Positions 43,812 to 53,760 of a stretch of DNA of 64,000 bases are shown piece after piece; the first letter of the stretch is position 1, and each line of letters begins with the position of its first letter. The position numbers and the translations under genes are program-made. Source of the stretch: Adhaeribacter pallidiroseus (GTDB taxonomy: Bacteria > Bacteroidota > Bacteroidia > Cytophagales > Hymenobacteraceae); assembly GCF_003340495.1 (NCBI RefSeq), contig NZ_QASA01000001.1:5208001-5272000 (forward strand). Direction: 5' to 3'. Under the pieces are notes generated by a model, which saw only the letters and a list, made by a program, of their open reading frames with translations, made no database searches and was not told the origin of the DNA.

Positions 43812-45677
43812 TTACTTTCCTAAATACACCATTAATATGGATATATCCGCCGGCGATACTCCACTAATGCGAGAGGCCTGGCCAATTGTTTCGGGATTAA
43901 TTTTTAATAGCTTTTCGCGCGCTTCTTTAGAAAGGGCTGACATATTTTTGTAATCAAGTCTTTCTTTAATAATGTAATTTTCCAGCTCCTCTATTCTGCT
44001 AGCCATTTGATGTTCTTTATCAATGTAGCTGGCATACTTTACCGCGATAGACGCTTGCTCTATACTATCAGGTAAGTATTTACTTAAATAAGTTTTTGCG
44101 ACAGGTACGGCCTCCATAATATGGTTAATATCTACATTAGGCCGTTTAATTAAGTTACCTGCTTTGGCCTTCTCGGTTATAGGTGCAGAATTTAAACGTT
44201 GTAGGATTGCGTTTATTTCAGCTGGTTCTACCGATTTATTGTTTAGATAATCTATAATTTCCTGCGTTTCGGATATTTTCCGGTTTACTTGATCTAAGCG
44301 TTCCTGACTTGCCAAACCAAGATCGTAACCTTTTTTTGTTAAGCGAATGTCCGCATTATCCTGGCGTAATAAAATACGATGCTCAGCTCGGGAAGTAAAC
44401 ATACGGTAGGGCTCTTCAGTACCTTTATTTACTAAATCATCAATAAGTACGCCTATATAAGCTTCGGAACGTTTTAAAATAAAAGAGTCTTTTTCGTGAA
44501 TTTTGTTGTGGGCATTAATCCCGGCCATTAAACCTTGGCAAGCAGCTTCTTCGTAACCAGTAGTACCGTTTATCTGACCGGCAAAGTATAAGTTTTCAAC
44601 CAACTTCGTTTCTAAAGTAAGATTTAGCTGCGTGGGTGGGAAAAAGTCATATTCAATAGCGTATCCAGGTCGAAACATTTTAGCATTTTCAAATCCGGCA
44701 ATACTGCGTAAGGCTTTAAATTGAACATCTTCGGGCAAGGAGCTAGAAAACCCATTAACGTATATTTCTACTGTACTCCTACCTTCTGGTTCCACAAAAA
44801 TCTGATGGCGATCTTTATCTGCGAAGCGGTTAATTTTATCTTCAATGGAAGGGCAATAGCGCGGACCTAAACCTTGGATGCGCCCTTGGAACATAGGCGA
44901 TTTTTCAAACCCTGTTTTTAAAATTTCGTGCGTTTCCGAACTAGTATAAGTTATATAGCAACTGCGTTGCTCTTGTAATGATTTAGTTTTGGTGTAAGAA
45001 AATTTAGAAGGGTTTTCATCCCCTTTTTGCTCTTCCATTCGAGAGTAATCTAAAGATCGGCCATCTACCCGCGGCGGTGTACCCGTTTTCATGCGGCCAG
45101 CTTCAAAACCTATACTTATTAGTTGTTCGGTAATACCCGTAGCTGCTCTTTCAGCAGCTCGTCCACCGCCAAATTGTTTTTCACCAATATGGATAATACC
45201 ATTTAAAAAAGTGCCATTGGTTAATACGACTGCTTCTGACTTAAACTCAATACCTAATGCTGTTTTTATACCAACTGCTTTACCTTTTTCTACTAAAAGG
45301 CTTGTGACCATTTCTTGCCAAAAATCAATGTTTGCAGTTTGTTCTAAATTCATGCGCCATTCTTCAGCAAAGCGCATGCGGTCGCTTTGCGCCCTAGGGC
45401 TCCACATTGCCGGTCCTTTTGACATATTCAGCATTCTAAACTGAATCATTGTTTTATCGGTAATAATGCCACTCTGTCCGCCCAAAGCATCTATTTCGCG
45501 TACGATTTGTCCTTTGGCTACTCCCCCCATAGCAGGGTTGCATGACATTTGCGCAATGGTATTCATGTTCATAGTTACCAGTAGAACCTTAGAACCCATG
45601 CGGGCAGCAGCAGCAGCAGCTTCACAGCCAGCGTGTCCGGCACCCACTACAATTACGTCGTATTTTGCGGTGATCAT
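43812..45677 (-). CDS. mnmG: tRNA uridine-5-carboxymethylaminomethyl modification enzyme MnmG (GidA)
   Basis: The 621-residue protein is a full-length MnmG: FAD-binding [17 protein letters not shown] at residues 12-28, the conserved [32 protein letters not shown], and the C-terminal helical region that binds MnmE. With MnmE it modifies U34 of several tRNAs using FAD. A perfect parS site lies 17 bases upstream of the start codon, between it and ybeY. In many bacteria gidA borders the replication origin. The methyltransferase gene follows without a gap. Confidence 0.97.
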   Translation of the reverse strand: MITAKYDVIVVGAGHAGCEAAAAAARMGSKVLLVTMNMNTIAQMSCNPAMGGVAKGQIVREIDALGGQSGIITDKTMIQFRMLNMSKGPAMWSPRAQSDRMRFAEEWRMNLEQTANIDFWQEMVTSLLVEKGKAVGIKTALGIEFKSEAVVLTNGTFLNGIIHIGEKQFGGGRAAERAATGITEQLISIGFEAGRMKTGTPPRVDGRSLDYSRMEEQKGDENPSKFSYTKTKSLQEQRSCYITYTSSETHEILKTGFEKSPMFQGRIQGLGPRYCPSIEDKINRFADKDRHQIFVEPEGRSTVEIYVNGFSSSLPEDVQFKALRSIAGFENAKMFRPGYAIEYDFFPPTQLNLTLETKLVENLYFAGQINGTTGYEEAACQGLMAGINAHNKIHEKDSFILKRSEAYIGVLIDDLVNKGTEEPYRMFTSRAEHRILLRQDNADIRLTKKGYDLGLASQERLDQVNRKISETQEIIDYLNNKSVEPAEINAILQRLNSAPITEKAKAGNLIKRPNVDINHIMEAVPVAKTYLSKYLPDSIEQASIAVKYASYIDKEHQMASRIEELENYIIKERLDYKNMSALSKEAREKLLKINPETIGQASRISGVSPADISILMVYLGK

Positions 45678-45693
45678 AAGATATGTTTAAATG

Positions 45694-45709
45694 TGTTTCA
45701 CGTGAAACA
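45694..45709. other. Perfect parS (ParB-binding) site
   Basis: TGTTTCACGTGAAACA matches the parS consensus (TGTTNCACGTGAAACA) at all 16 bases. It lies in the 46-base gap between ybeY and mnmG. ParB loads here and spreads to drive chromosome segregation; such sites cluster near oriC. Confidence 0.92.
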
Positions 45710-45723
45710 ATAGAGATGGTAGA

Positions 45724-46170
45724 TTAAATTCCGTCTGTAGTAAAATCACGCAAAGATAACCAGTAATCTTCTTTTTGCCGCATTTCCGTTTTGTTTGATT
45801 CTGTTTTATCATCATACCCTATTAAATGCAAAACACCGTGTATGATTACACGGTGCAGTTCCTCTAAAAGTAGTACGTTAAAATTAATAGCGTTTTCTTT
45901 TACCCGGTCTATACTAATAAATATATCTCCTTCTATTGTTTGTTCCTCATCCGAATTATCAAAGGTAATAATATCGGTAAGGGTATCGTGATTCAGGTAA
46001 GACTTATTTATATCCAATAAGTAATCGTCGTAACAGAATATAAAAGTTAAATTTTCTAAATTAAACTCGTAAAAATTAATAACTCGTGCTATCCAATCTT
46101 TAAGCTTATTTTCGTCCGGAATGGTAAAAGGAATATCTTCGGCTATAAACTCTATTGGTAAATCAGGCAT
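45724..46170 (-). CDS. ybeY: Endoribonuclease YbeY
   Basis: The 148-residue protein has the YbeY zinc motif H111-G-V-L-H115-L-I-G-Y-D-D121. The third ligand, usually His, is Asp here; Bacteroidota YbeY proteins commonly deviate at this point. The LNHDTLTDIITFD segment is the other family signature. It takes part in 16S rRNA 3'-end maturation and ribosome quality control. It overlaps the preceding anti-sigma-like gene by 8 bases, so translation is coupled. Confidence 0.93.
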   Translation of the reverse strand: MPDLPIEFIAEDIPFTIPDENKLKDWIARVINFYEFNLENLTFIFCYDDYLLDINKSYLNHDTLTDIITFDNSDEEQTIEGDIFISIDRVKENAINFNVLLLEELHRVIIHGVLHLIGYDDKTESNKTEMRQKEDYWLSLRDFTTDGI

Positions 46171-46570
46171 TGTTAATGTAAAACGTTAATTGCACATTAC
46201 GACCTTCGTTGGTGAATTTAACTTCATCGCATAAATGCTTCATCAGAAAAATTCCTCTACCACCCGGGTTTTCTAAATTTTCAGGAGCGGTAGGGTCTGT
46301 TAAGGCATCGGCATTAAAGCCGTTTCCTTCGTCTTGCACTTCAAACCGGAGCAAATCTGGTTCTACGAAGAGCGATAAGTATACGTTTTTATCTTTATCA
46401 AACTTATTACCGTGCCTGATGGCATTGTTAACAGATTCTGTTACGGCCACCATAATATTGCCGTATATGTCATCTTCGATGTGAAATTTTTCTTTCGAGT
46501 TGTCGATAAAACTTTCTACTACCCGAATGTTTTCAATGAGAGAAGGAATCTGAATTTTAATTTGATTCAT
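46163..46570 (-). CDS. HATPase-family anti-sigma-like ATP-binding protein (RsbW-like)
   Basis: This 135-residue protein is a single HATPase_c domain: the N-box AVTESVNNAIRHGN, VQDEGNGFN as G1-type motif and GRGIFLMKHL as G2-type. This short type corresponds to serine kinases of the RsbW/SpoIIAB class that bind sigma factors or anti-sigma antagonists. No partner switch protein (STAS domain) is adjacent, so its partner is elsewhere. It lies between the DUF4175 gene (33-base gap) and ybeY (overlap). Confidence 0.88.
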   Translation of the reverse strand: MNQIKIQIPSLIENIRVVESFIDNSKEKFHIEDDIYGNIMVAVTESVNNAIRHGNKFDKDKNVYLSLFVEPDLLRFEVQDEGNGFNADALTDPTAPENLENPGGRGIFLMKHLCDEVKFTNEGRNVQLTFYINNA

Positions 46571-46603
46571 AATGGTCGTTTAATAGCGCTAATATATGCA
46601 AAG

Positions 46604-49600
46604 TTATTTTCCTATTTTTTGAAAATATTCGTTCACCTCTTTCTTGTAATAAGGTGTAAAGGCCGGCGAAATAGTTTTTAGTAACTCTGTCTGTTTTTCT
46701 TTGTTCTTAATATACTTTTCAAAAGATGGCGGCACGGCACGAGCCAACTCCTTACCTGATTGCGATTCCCGTTTATTATCCAGTTCTCTTTCCCGAGCTG
46801 ATTTCTCTGCTTCTAGCAAACGCGTTAATATTTCGCGCTGCCGCATGATTGTTTGCTCCGTAAGTCGTTTATTAACGAGATCGGTTTCGGATTGTTCCAT
46901 CATTTTATTTAATTTATCGAGCTTGCCGCCAGCACCATCACTTCCCTCCTCTTTGGTGCCTTTGCCTTCTTTGCCGCCTTGTTTCTCTAATTCTTTTAAA
47001 GCATTGCGCAAACGTTGCTGTTCGGCAGCTAATTTAGCTAGTTCTTCCGAAAGTGCTTTACCCGACAAGTTGCCTTTTTTTAAATCTTCCATTTTCTGAT
47101 TAAGCATTTGCTGCATTTTACCCATTTCACCGGATCCTGGTTTAGGTTTGCCGCCTGGCTTAGGCTTACCTTTGCCTTGCATTTGTGCCGCCATAGCCAT
47201 TTGCTGTTGCATTTGCTTAAGGGCATCGTTTAACATTAGCGCTAGGTTGTTTACCGAGGTCATGGTGAGTTGCTGGTGCATGGTTGCTTTACCTACGTTG
47301 CGTTCCTTAATCTGATTCAAACTTTCCGAAATATTATTGTTCATCGCCCCTACCTCACGGGTTACAAAAGACTGAATCTGAAATACCTTTTTAGCTAACG
47401 AATACAAGCTATCTTCAATAATTTTAGCATCATCTTTCAGCTTCATTTGTTGTTGCCCCAAACTTATAAATCGGGGGTCGCTCTGGCTCACACTCCGGAA
47501 CGATTTCATCAGTTCTTCCTGATCGAAAGAAAGTTTAATTAAATTATTTAAAATATCCCGTAAATGATCCAGATTCTGTTGTGCTTCTTCCATGCTGCTG
47601 CTCTCAGATTCTTGTTCCATTTTCTGCGCCATCTGTTGCATTTTCTCAGCCGCATTTTTCTGTGATTGAGCCGCTTTCTTATTTTGCTTCTTATCTAATG
47701 ATTCCTGGCTATTCTGCATTTCTTGGTCGACCTGCTTTTCTTCCTGCTTGGTGTCTTCCATTTGATTTTGATCTTCCAGTTCCTTATTTAACTTTTCTAG
47801 ATCATCCAGTTCTTTTTTGACATCTTCAAACTCTTGTTGCAGCTCTTTTTGTTCTTGCTGTAACTCCGGGTTAGGCGCCTTCTTCTCTTCAGTTTTATCC
47901 GAAAGCTGTTCTTGTTCTTTCGACAGCTCGTTTAGTTTATCGGTGGCACTTTCCAGCTTTTGCTCAAATTGCAGTTGCTTAAATAATTCGAGAGCTCGTT
48001 CCAGTTCTTTTTCTAAATTATTTTCTTTGTTATCCAACTTATCCAGCAGTTTTTGCAACTCCCGTTCGTTTGGCATTTGTTGTTGCAAAAGTTTTTCTAA
48101 TTCTTCGTACAATTTCTTAGTTTCTTCATCAAGTAAGTCTTCCATAAGCTTTTGCAACTGCTTAGTTTTTTCGGCTAGCTCCAGGCTCTTCTCGTCTACC
48201 TTATCTTGTTGCTGATTTAGCTGATCAAAGGACTCTTTCATGGAGTTAATATCACGCTCTAATTGCTTCTTTTTTTCGAGCAAATCTTCTATCTGCTTTT
48301 TGTCCTGCCAGTTTAATTCCTTCTTGGTTTTAAGCTTTTCTTCGGATTGCGATATTTGCTCTTGCAACTTTTGCGCTTTTTGTACCGACTTACTCATTTG
48401 GCTTTGCATGGATTTAGCATTAGAAGCTATTTCTTTGTTTAGCTCGGTGCGAGAAGGTATCTTCAGCGACAATATTTGCGAACGGGCACTTTTAGGTCCT
48501 CTAATGCCATCGTTATCCCAAACCTGCACAAAATATTCCAGCTGCTGACCTGGGGTAATTTTTAAATTTGCTACGTTCCAAGGATAGTAGTACGACTGGC
48601 TGTTCTGTTGCGGCTCTAAGCGTAAGGGGATAATTTTAAAATTTCCACCTTGTGAGTTATTCCCGCTCGTTACCCGGTAATAAATATTTAACCGCGATAA
48701 ACCATAGTCATCGGCTACCGTGCCACCTAACACCAGGTTATCAAACCCCACTGAATCCTGAAAGCTTTCCAGGATAATTTCCGGCACCCGGTCCGGAATA
48801 GAAGTAATCAGGAAGCTCATTTTATCTTTGTTGCCGCTGTACTTGTTTTTGAGCCGTACTTCGTACTCCTGGGTAGCGTTTATTTTTTTGCTCACTGTAA
48901 AATCAGATTCTTCTTGCGTAGCGGCCAGAACAGATGTTGGATTGGTAAAAGCCAGCTCTAATTGCTCCGTTGCTAGAGTGACAAAATTCCAGGTAATCAA
49001 ACTTCCTTCGGGCACCGTTATACTGCCGGTGTTATTAATCGCTTCCGGTTTTTTTTGTAAATACTTGGGATATTGAATCTGTAAACTAAAATCTTTAATG
49101 TTCGGACGCGAAAGCACATCGAGCATGTACGGGTCCGAATAAAAACCGGAACCGGCCAGCTGAAATGCCAGTGGTTTTTGTAAATTCTGGAAAGTGTAGG
49201 TAAACGTATTGTTTTTATTCCGGATCAGGTTTTGTTCCCGGCCATTGTATATTACTTTAATTTCGTTCGGAATGGTTTTACCTTCCAGCTTTACCTCCAG
49301 TTGAAAATCTTCATTGCGGAAAGTTTCCAATTTACGATTTTGGACGATGAATTTGAAAGGAGCTTCCGGCGCATAATACTTCTTGTAATTAATAATGCGT
49401 TCGGTGCCTTTTACGAATAAATTAGGGTAGATTAAAGTAATAAGCAACATTAAACCAACCGGAATTAATACGTATTTTAGCAAAGGCTTATTTTCCTGCA
49501 ACTTCACACTTTCGTCAAACTTAAATCCCGCTAAATGCTGGCTTTTTTGCTCAATGCTGGCCGCTATTAAGTCATTGGTTTTGCTGAGATCTTTTAGCTG

Positions 49601-49945
49601 GATGGTGTTTAAAAGCTTGTCTTTTATTTCGGGATAAAAAGTTCCTACTTTCTGCGCAGCTTGCTCGTCGCTCAGTAATCGTTTAAAGTTGGCGAAGGCG
49701 CTGAGTGGAGTAAATATCCAGCGCAGAAAAGCGTAGATGATTATGCCTAAGAAAGAGAAAAATAAAAAAGCCCGCACGTAATACGGAAAATAAAAAAAGT
49801 ATTCCAGCAGGTTATAAATCAGGAAAAAAGTTAAAAGCAATCCCACTGAAAAAATACTTCCTTTAATAAGTAAATTAAGGTAGAACTTTTTCTTGAAAGC
49901 CTGCAAATGCTGCAGCACCACATCCATCGTAACATACTGATTCAT
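46604..49945 (-). CDS. DUF4175 family large membrane-anchored coiled-coil protein
   Basis: The 1113-residue protein has three hydrophobic segments near the N-terminus (about 27-48, 53-72 and 153-172). A beta-rich periplasmic-type region (180-510) follows, then a very long Lys/Glu/Gln-rich coiled coil (510-800) and a Met/Gln-rich stretch with GKGKPKPGGKPKPG. This matches the DUF4175 proteins of Bacteroidota, which are essential-looking and lack a known function. It starts the leftward transcription unit that contains ybeY and mnmG. Confidence 0.88.
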   Translation of the reverse strand: MNQYVTMDVVLQHLQAFKKKFYLNLLIKGSIFSVGLLLTFFLIYNLLEYFFYFPYYVRAFLFFSFLGIIIYAFLRWIFTPLSAFANFKRLLSDEQAAQKVGTFYPEIKDKLLNTIQLKDLSKTNDLIAASIEQKSQHLAGFKFDESVKLQENKPLLKYVLIPVGLMLLITLIYPNLFVKGTERIINYKKYYAPEAPFKFIVQNRKLETFRNEDFQLEVKLEGKTIPNEIKVIYNGREQNLIRNKNNTFTYTFQNLQKPLAFQLAGSGFYSDPYMLDVLSRPNIKDFSLQIQYPKYLQKKPEAINNTGSITVPEGSLITWNFVTLATEQLELAFTNPTSVLAATQEESDFTVSKKINATQEYEVRLKNKYSGNKDKMSFLITSIPDRVPEIILESFQDSVGFDNLVLGGTVADDYGLSRLNIYYRVTSGNNSQGGNFKIIPLRLEPQQNSQSYYYPWNVANLKITPGQQLEYFVQVWDNDGIRGPKSARSQILSLKIPSRTELNKEIASNAKSMQSQMSKSVQKAQKLQEQISQSEEKLKTKKELNWQDKKQIEDLLEKKKQLERDINSMKESFDQLNQQQDKVDEKSLELAEKTKQLQKLMEDLLDEETKKLYEELEKLLQQQMPNERELQKLLDKLDNKENNLEKELERALELFKQLQFEQKLESATDKLNELSKEQEQLSDKTEEKKAPNPELQQEQKELQQEFEDVKKELDDLEKLNKELEDQNQMEDTKQEEKQVDQEMQNSQESLDKKQNKKAAQSQKNAAEKMQQMAQKMEQESESSSMEEAQQNLDHLRDILNNLIKLSFDQEELMKSFRSVSQSDPRFISLGQQQMKLKDDAKIIEDSLYSLAKKVFQIQSFVTREVGAMNNNISESLNQIKERNVGKATMHQQLTMTSVNNLALMLNDALKQMQQQMAMAAQMQGKGKPKPGGKPKPGSGEMGKMQQMLNQKMEDLKKGNLSGKALSEELAKLAAEQQRLRNALKELEKQGGKEGKGTKEEGSDGAGGKLDKLNKMMEQSETDLVNKRLTEQTIMRQREILTRLLEAEKSARERELDNKRESQSGKELARAVPPSFEKYIKNKEKQTELLKTISPAFTPYYKKEVNEYFQKIGK

Positions 49946-50117
49946 AACCTAAAATAAAAGATTCAAGTAAAAATAACTAATAAGCTGGTATTCATGTAAT
50001 TAGGGAAGAGTAGCTAAAGTAGTTTGGTTAAAGTAAATATAACACAGTACTCGCTATTAACCTGAAACTTAATGCTTAAAATAAAACGATAAAGCCGGTT
50101 AATACGATATAATCCAA

Positions 50118-50891
50118 TTAGGCTATTTCGGAGGTTAATTCTACTAATACCGGACAATGATCAGAATGTTTGGCTTCGGTTAAAATAGTGGCTCGTTTTA
50201 AACGATTTTTTAATGGTTCTGTAACAATGGCGTAATCAATACGCCAGCCTAAATTTTTGCCCCGGGCACCAGCCCGGTAACTCCACCAGGTGTAATTATG
50301 CGGTTCCTGGTTAAAGTGCCGGAAAGAATCTACGTAGCCATGGCTTAGAAACTGCGAAAACCATTCTCGTTCTTCCGGTAAAAAGCCGGAGCTATTCGCA
50401 TTTGATTTGGGATTATGAATATCTACGGGTTGGTGGCAGATGTTGTAATCGCCGCAAATTACCAAATTAGGCAATTGGGTACGAACTTGGTTGATGTATT
50501 GGAGAAAATACTCCAGCCATTGCATTTTAAAATCCTGACGGGTATCGCCGCTCGATCCGGAAGGCATGTACACATTTACCACGGAACAATCATCAAAGTC
50601 AGCCCGCAAAACGCGCCCTTCCGCATCGTATAATTCGTGGCTGCAACCTACAGTTACATTATTCGGTTTTTGTTTTGAAAATATGCCTACCCCACTGTAG
50701 CCTTTTTTAACGGCCGGATGAATGTATACGTGGTAACCTAATGCTTCAAAAAGCTGTTTATCGAACTTCTCTTCGTCGCACTTTATTTCCTGTAAACAAA
50801 TTACATCGGGGTCAGCAGCCTGTAACCAATCCACAAAACCTTTACTTACCGCTGAGCGGATCCCATTTACATTATAACTAATAATTTTCAT
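50118..50891 (-). CDS. xth: Exodeoxyribonuclease III
   Basis: The 257-residue protein shows the exonuclease III/AP endonuclease fold: MKIISYNVNGIRSA at the N-terminus, LQEIKCDEEK with the metal-binding Glu34, VNVYMPSG, the GDYNICHQPVDIHNPK segment, RIDYAIV and the C-terminal SDHCPV with the catalytic His. It removes abasic sites and degrades DNA from 3' ends. It is the last gene of a leftward three-gene unit with no gap between genes. Confidence 0.96.
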   Translation of the reverse strand: MKIISYNVNGIRSAVSKGFVDWLQAADPDVICLQEIKCDEEKFDKQLFEALGYHVYIHPAVKKGYSGVGIFSKQKPNNVTVGCSHELYDAEGRVLRADFDDCSVVNVYMPSGSSGDTRQDFKMQWLEYFLQYINQVRTQLPNLVICGDYNICHQPVDIHNPKSNANSSGFLPEEREWFSQFLSHGYVDSFRHFNQEPHNYTWWSYRAGARGKNLGWRIDYAIVTEPLKNRLKRATILTEAKHSDHCPVLVELTSEIA

Positions 50892-51248
50892 TTAGTTTTC
50901 CTGATCAAAATATTCTAATATATGCCATTTCAGCATTTTTTCCTGTTCTTTTAAATTAGCCGAAGGTATGGATTTTACCGTTCGGTAATGCGGCCAGCCT
51001 TCCTCATCGCGGTGCGTAAATTCATAATAGCCGGATAAGCTAAATAATTTACAAGTTGCAATATGCATTAAATCTTGTTTTTGTTCTTTAGTAAACTCCC
51101 GAAGGCCCTGGCCTAATTCCTGAATACCAATTAAAAACAAGATGCCATTTAGATGGAGCGTCTTCCCAAATTTTTCGCGTAGATCCCGTAAACGCTCCAA
51201 CCACCGGTTTTCAAAATCGGCGTTGTAATCAATTCTTCTCACAGCCAT
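50892..51248 (-). CDS. Hypothetical protein between AhpD-like gene and exonuclease III
   Basis: This 118-residue soluble protein has helical segments (RWLERLRDLREKFGKT, EFTKEQKQDLMHIATCKLFS) and a WPHYRTVKSIP stretch. It abuts both neighbours directly (51248/51249 and 50891/50892), so it is translated as part of one operon. I do not recognise the family; homologues next to xth in related genomes would support a conserved role. Confidence 0.75.
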   Translation of the reverse strand: MAVRRIDYNADFENRWLERLRDLREKFGKTLHLNGILFLIGIQELGQGLREFTKEQKQDLMHIATCKLFSLSGYYEFTHRDEEGWPHYRTVKSIPSANLKEQEKMLKWHILEYFDQEN

Positions 51249-51590
51249 TTAACTAATTTTTAATTCTTCCCAATATTCCACCGCTCTACGGAAATGCGGA
51301 ATTACAATAGATCCACCAATTAAATTTGCAATGGCAAAGACCTCGTATACTTCTTCGTCAGTAACGCCGCATTCCTGGCATTTACCTAAGTGGTATTTTA
51401 CACAATCGTCGCAACGTAATACCATAGAACAAGCTAAGCCCAGCATTTCTTTGGTTTTTACATTTAAAGCGCCTTGTTGGTAAGCATTGGTATCGAGATT
51501 AAAAAAACGTTTAATAACTTTGTTATCCGCCGCCATTATTTTTTCGTTCATGCGCGTGCGGTAATCATTAAATTTTTCTACTTTATTCAT
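51249..51590 (-). CDS. Carboxymuconolactone decarboxylase/AhpD-like protein
   Basis: This 113-residue helical protein contains the CMD/AhpD motif with two cysteines, LRCDDCVKYHL (CxxC plus His), and DEEVYEVFAIANLIGG. AhpD-type proteins act as peroxidase partners that pass electrons to peroxiredoxins. It starts the three-gene unit with the hypothetical protein and xth, which would fit an oxidative-stress operon. Confidence 0.92.
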   Translation of the reverse strand: MNKVEKFNDYRTRMNEKIMAADNKVIKRFFNLDTNAYQQGALNVKTKEMLGLACSMVLRCDDCVKYHLGKCQECGVTDEEVYEVFAIANLIGGSIVIPHFRRAVEYWEELKIS

Positions 51591-51702
51591 TTTTTAAATT
51601 TATTACGTATTCTTAAATTAAACCTTGTTTGCTACTTGGTAATGGTTAACAACAAAGGTCTAGATTATAAAATTACAAAATAGCTCCGTTTTCTGAACAG
51701 GT

Positions 51703-52407
51703 ATGTTGGCCCCAATTACGAATATATTTGCTGATTTTATATCGTTGTTGTTTCCGCAGGAGTGTCTAGCCTGCCAGGAGTTACTGGCCCGTGGTGAAAA
51801 ATCAGTTTGTACGGAGTGCCGGATTAATTTACCTTATACCAATAGTCATCTTTTGTTTAATTCAGATAACGGGCTGCTACAGCGTTTTTACAATAAAGTA
51901 CCGGTAAAATATGCCTTTGCTTACCTGTATTTTAACCGATCAGGTAGGGTACAGAAGCTACTGCATGCTTTAAAATATAAAGGCCACGAAGAAGTAGGGG
52001 AAACGCTGGGTAATTGGTACGGAGCCGAATTAAAAGAAAATAATTATCACCAGCAGTTTGATGTGATTATACCGGTGCCGCTGCACACCAAAAAATTAAA
52101 AAAACGGGGTTATAACCAATCGGATTCTTTTGCGAAAGGTTTAGCACAGATGTTAGAAGTTAATTGGCAACCCCACATCCTGAAGCGAACCGCTGATACC
52201 AGTACTCAAACTAAAAAGACCCGTTTGGAAAGATGGCAAAATGTAGGACAGCTTTTTACGGTAGCGGATCCCGCTAGTATTCAAAATAAACGAATTCTGC
52301 TGGTTGACGATGTCATGACTACGGGAGCTACATTAGAAGCATGTGCTCTGGTGTTGTTAGAAGCAGGCGCCCAAGAAGTGAGTGTGGCGGCTATTGCGGC
52401 GGCCTAA
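51703..52407 (+). CDS. ComF family phosphoribosyltransferase-like protein
   Basis: This 234-residue protein has an N-terminal zinc finger (C21, C24, C36, C39) and a phosphoribosyltransferase fold with the PRPP motif ILLVDDVMTTGATL near residue 195. The KKRGYNQSDSFAKGLA and RLERWQNV segments are typical for ComF. In naturally competent bacteria ComF helps DNA uptake or processing; elsewhere the role is unclear. It is divergent from the xth operon and has a strong terminator. Confidence 0.94.
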   Translation: MLAPITNIFADFISLLFPQECLACQELLARGEKSVCTECRINLPYTNSHLLFNSDNGLLQRFYNKVPVKYAFAYLYFNRSGRVQKLLHALKYKGHEEVGETLGNWYGAELKENNYHQQFDVIIPVPLHTKKLKKRGYNQSDSFAKGLAQMLEVNWQPHILKRTADTSTQTKKTRLERWQNVGQLFTVADPASIQNKRILLVDDVMTTGATLEACALVLLEAGAQEVSVAAIAAA

Positions 52408-52410
52408 AAC

Positions 52411-52442
52411 AAAAAAGGTCTGCTGTTGAGCAGACCTTTTTT
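52411..52442 (+). terminator. Terminator of the comF gene
   Basis: A perfect 14-bp stem (AAAAAAGGTCTGCT and complement) with GTTG loop and T-run begins 4 bases after the stop codon. It is symmetrical enough to work for the convergent gldJ gene too. Confidence 0.88.
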
Positions 52443-52459
52443 TATAATTTTTAAAATTC

Positions 52460-53701
52460 TTATTTGTTAGAGCCAGTATTAATCATGGCGCAACGGAAAC
52501 CAATAGTAGCAGTAGCGGAATCCTGAGCCATAAAGCGACGGGTACCCGGCGATAACCAGTAAGCCACGTCTCTCCAGGAACCGCCTTTAAATACGCGTAC
52601 TTCATCGTTAATCAACGACTGGAAACCAGCTATATCGTAGTTAGCAGCCGGATCGCTAATACCACCTCCCCGACGTACCGGGTTTAAGTCTTCTACGTCC
52701 TGGAACGATAATGGACGGTACACATCTTGTACCCACTCATTTACGTTACCCGCCATATTATACAAACCAAAATCGTTCGCAGGATAAGCATATACCCATT
52801 CGGTAATCATGGCGCCATCGTTTAAGGAACCAGCAATACCCGCGTAGTCACCCCGGCCCCGTTTAAAGTTGGCCAGGAATTCACCTTGACGTTTGCCATA
52901 CGGATTACGCATTTGGTGACCATCCCAAGGATATAAACGCTTGTTCGATTGATTTTCGTCTTCGTCTAATTGGGTACCAATCATAGCCTGAGCGGCATAT
53001 TCCCACTCCGCCTCTGTAGGTAGACGATAATTTGGTAAAACTAAGCCCGACTCGATAGATAAAGAACCACCTTCGGCCGGAGCTTCAGCGGCCGCACCTT
53101 TTTTCTTTTTGCCGAATAACTTAAAGCCACCTCCCCCGGAAGCACCTCCGTTGCGGGCCATGTTTTCGTTTACTTTGGCAGTACGCCACAAGCAATAATC
53201 GTTAGCTTGTTCCCAGCTTACTCCTACCACCGGATAAAACCGGAAGCCCGGATAACGCAGGTAATATTGCTCGTAAGGATCGTTGAATGATAATTCCCGT
53301 TGCCAAACAGTAGTATCGGGTAATGCTTTTGTATAAACTTCTTCAGCTGAATCTTTTTTAATGTGGGATAGATATTCTAACCAATGGATGTTGGCTACCT
53401 CCGTTTCGTCCATGAAGAAAGAAGCAACAGTAACCGTTCGCTCGATATTATCGCGGGTCATAGCTACGTCTTCTTCCATAGAGCCCAAGGTAGTACGGCC
53501 ACCCTCAATAAACTTAAGTCCCGGACCTTCGGCCAGTGGTTCGTAACTGGCAACCTGAAACCCTTCCTCCGTATTATACTCAATTCCGGTTTTAGCACTA
53601 ATATCGCCTGGATTGGTGCTGGTTGGATTTCCTTTTCTGTTACAAGCGGTAAGAATAACGGCGCTCGCGGCGGCGTAACCTAAAAATTTTAACAACTCCA
53701 T
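52460..53701 (-). CDS. gldJ: Gliding motility/type IX secretion lipoprotein GldJ-like (SUMF1 domain)
   Basis: This 413-residue protein starts with a lipoprotein signal (AAASAVILTAC, lipidated C20). The rest is a formylglycine-generating-enzyme-like fold with FIEGGRTTLGSMEEDV, FFMDETEVANIHWLEYL, PVVGVSWEQANDYC, LPTEAEWEYAA, NMAGNVNEWV and FKGGSWRD. The VSWEQANDYC and DETEV patterns with this length match GldJ. GldJ stabilises the type IX secretion/gliding machine in the outer membrane. A Lys-rich insert (FGKKKKGAAAEAP, near residue 195) is variable. It lies 59 bases after the porP/sprF gene. Confidence 0.88.
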   Translation of the reverse strand: MELLKFLGYAAASAVILTACNRKGNPTSTNPGDISAKTGIEYNTEEGFQVASYEPLAEGPGLKFIEGGRTTLGSMEEDVAMTRDNIERTVTVASFFMDETEVANIHWLEYLSHIKKDSAEEVYTKALPDTTVWQRELSFNDPYEQYYLRYPGFRFYPVVGVSWEQANDYCLWRTAKVNENMARNGGASGGGGFKLFGKKKKGAAAEAPAEGGSLSIESGLVLPNYRLPTEAEWEYAAQAMIGTQLDEDENQSNKRLYPWDGHQMRNPYGKRQGEFLANFKRGRGDYAGIAGSLNDGAMITEWVYAYPANDFGLYNMAGNVNEWVQDVYRPLSFQDVEDLNPVRRGGGISDPAANYDIAGFQSLINDEVRVFKGGSWRDVAYWLSPGTRRFMAQDSATATIGFRCAMINTGSNK

Positions 53702-53760
53702 AAAAGATGTTGGCTCCTAAAAATATTAATTTTCTAAATTTACTGCAATAATAACACTAT

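Noticed and set aside
47817-48215. Long plus-strand frame opposite DUF4175
   Set aside because: It is Ser/Cys-rich shadow coding of the Glu/Gln/Lys coiled-coil gene on the other strand.
52460-53701. Formylglycine-generating (sulfatase-activating) enzyme
   Set aside because: The fold is shared, but it is a lipoprotein next to a PorP/SprF gene, no sulfatase is nearby, and the VSWEQANDYC pattern and length fit GldJ better.
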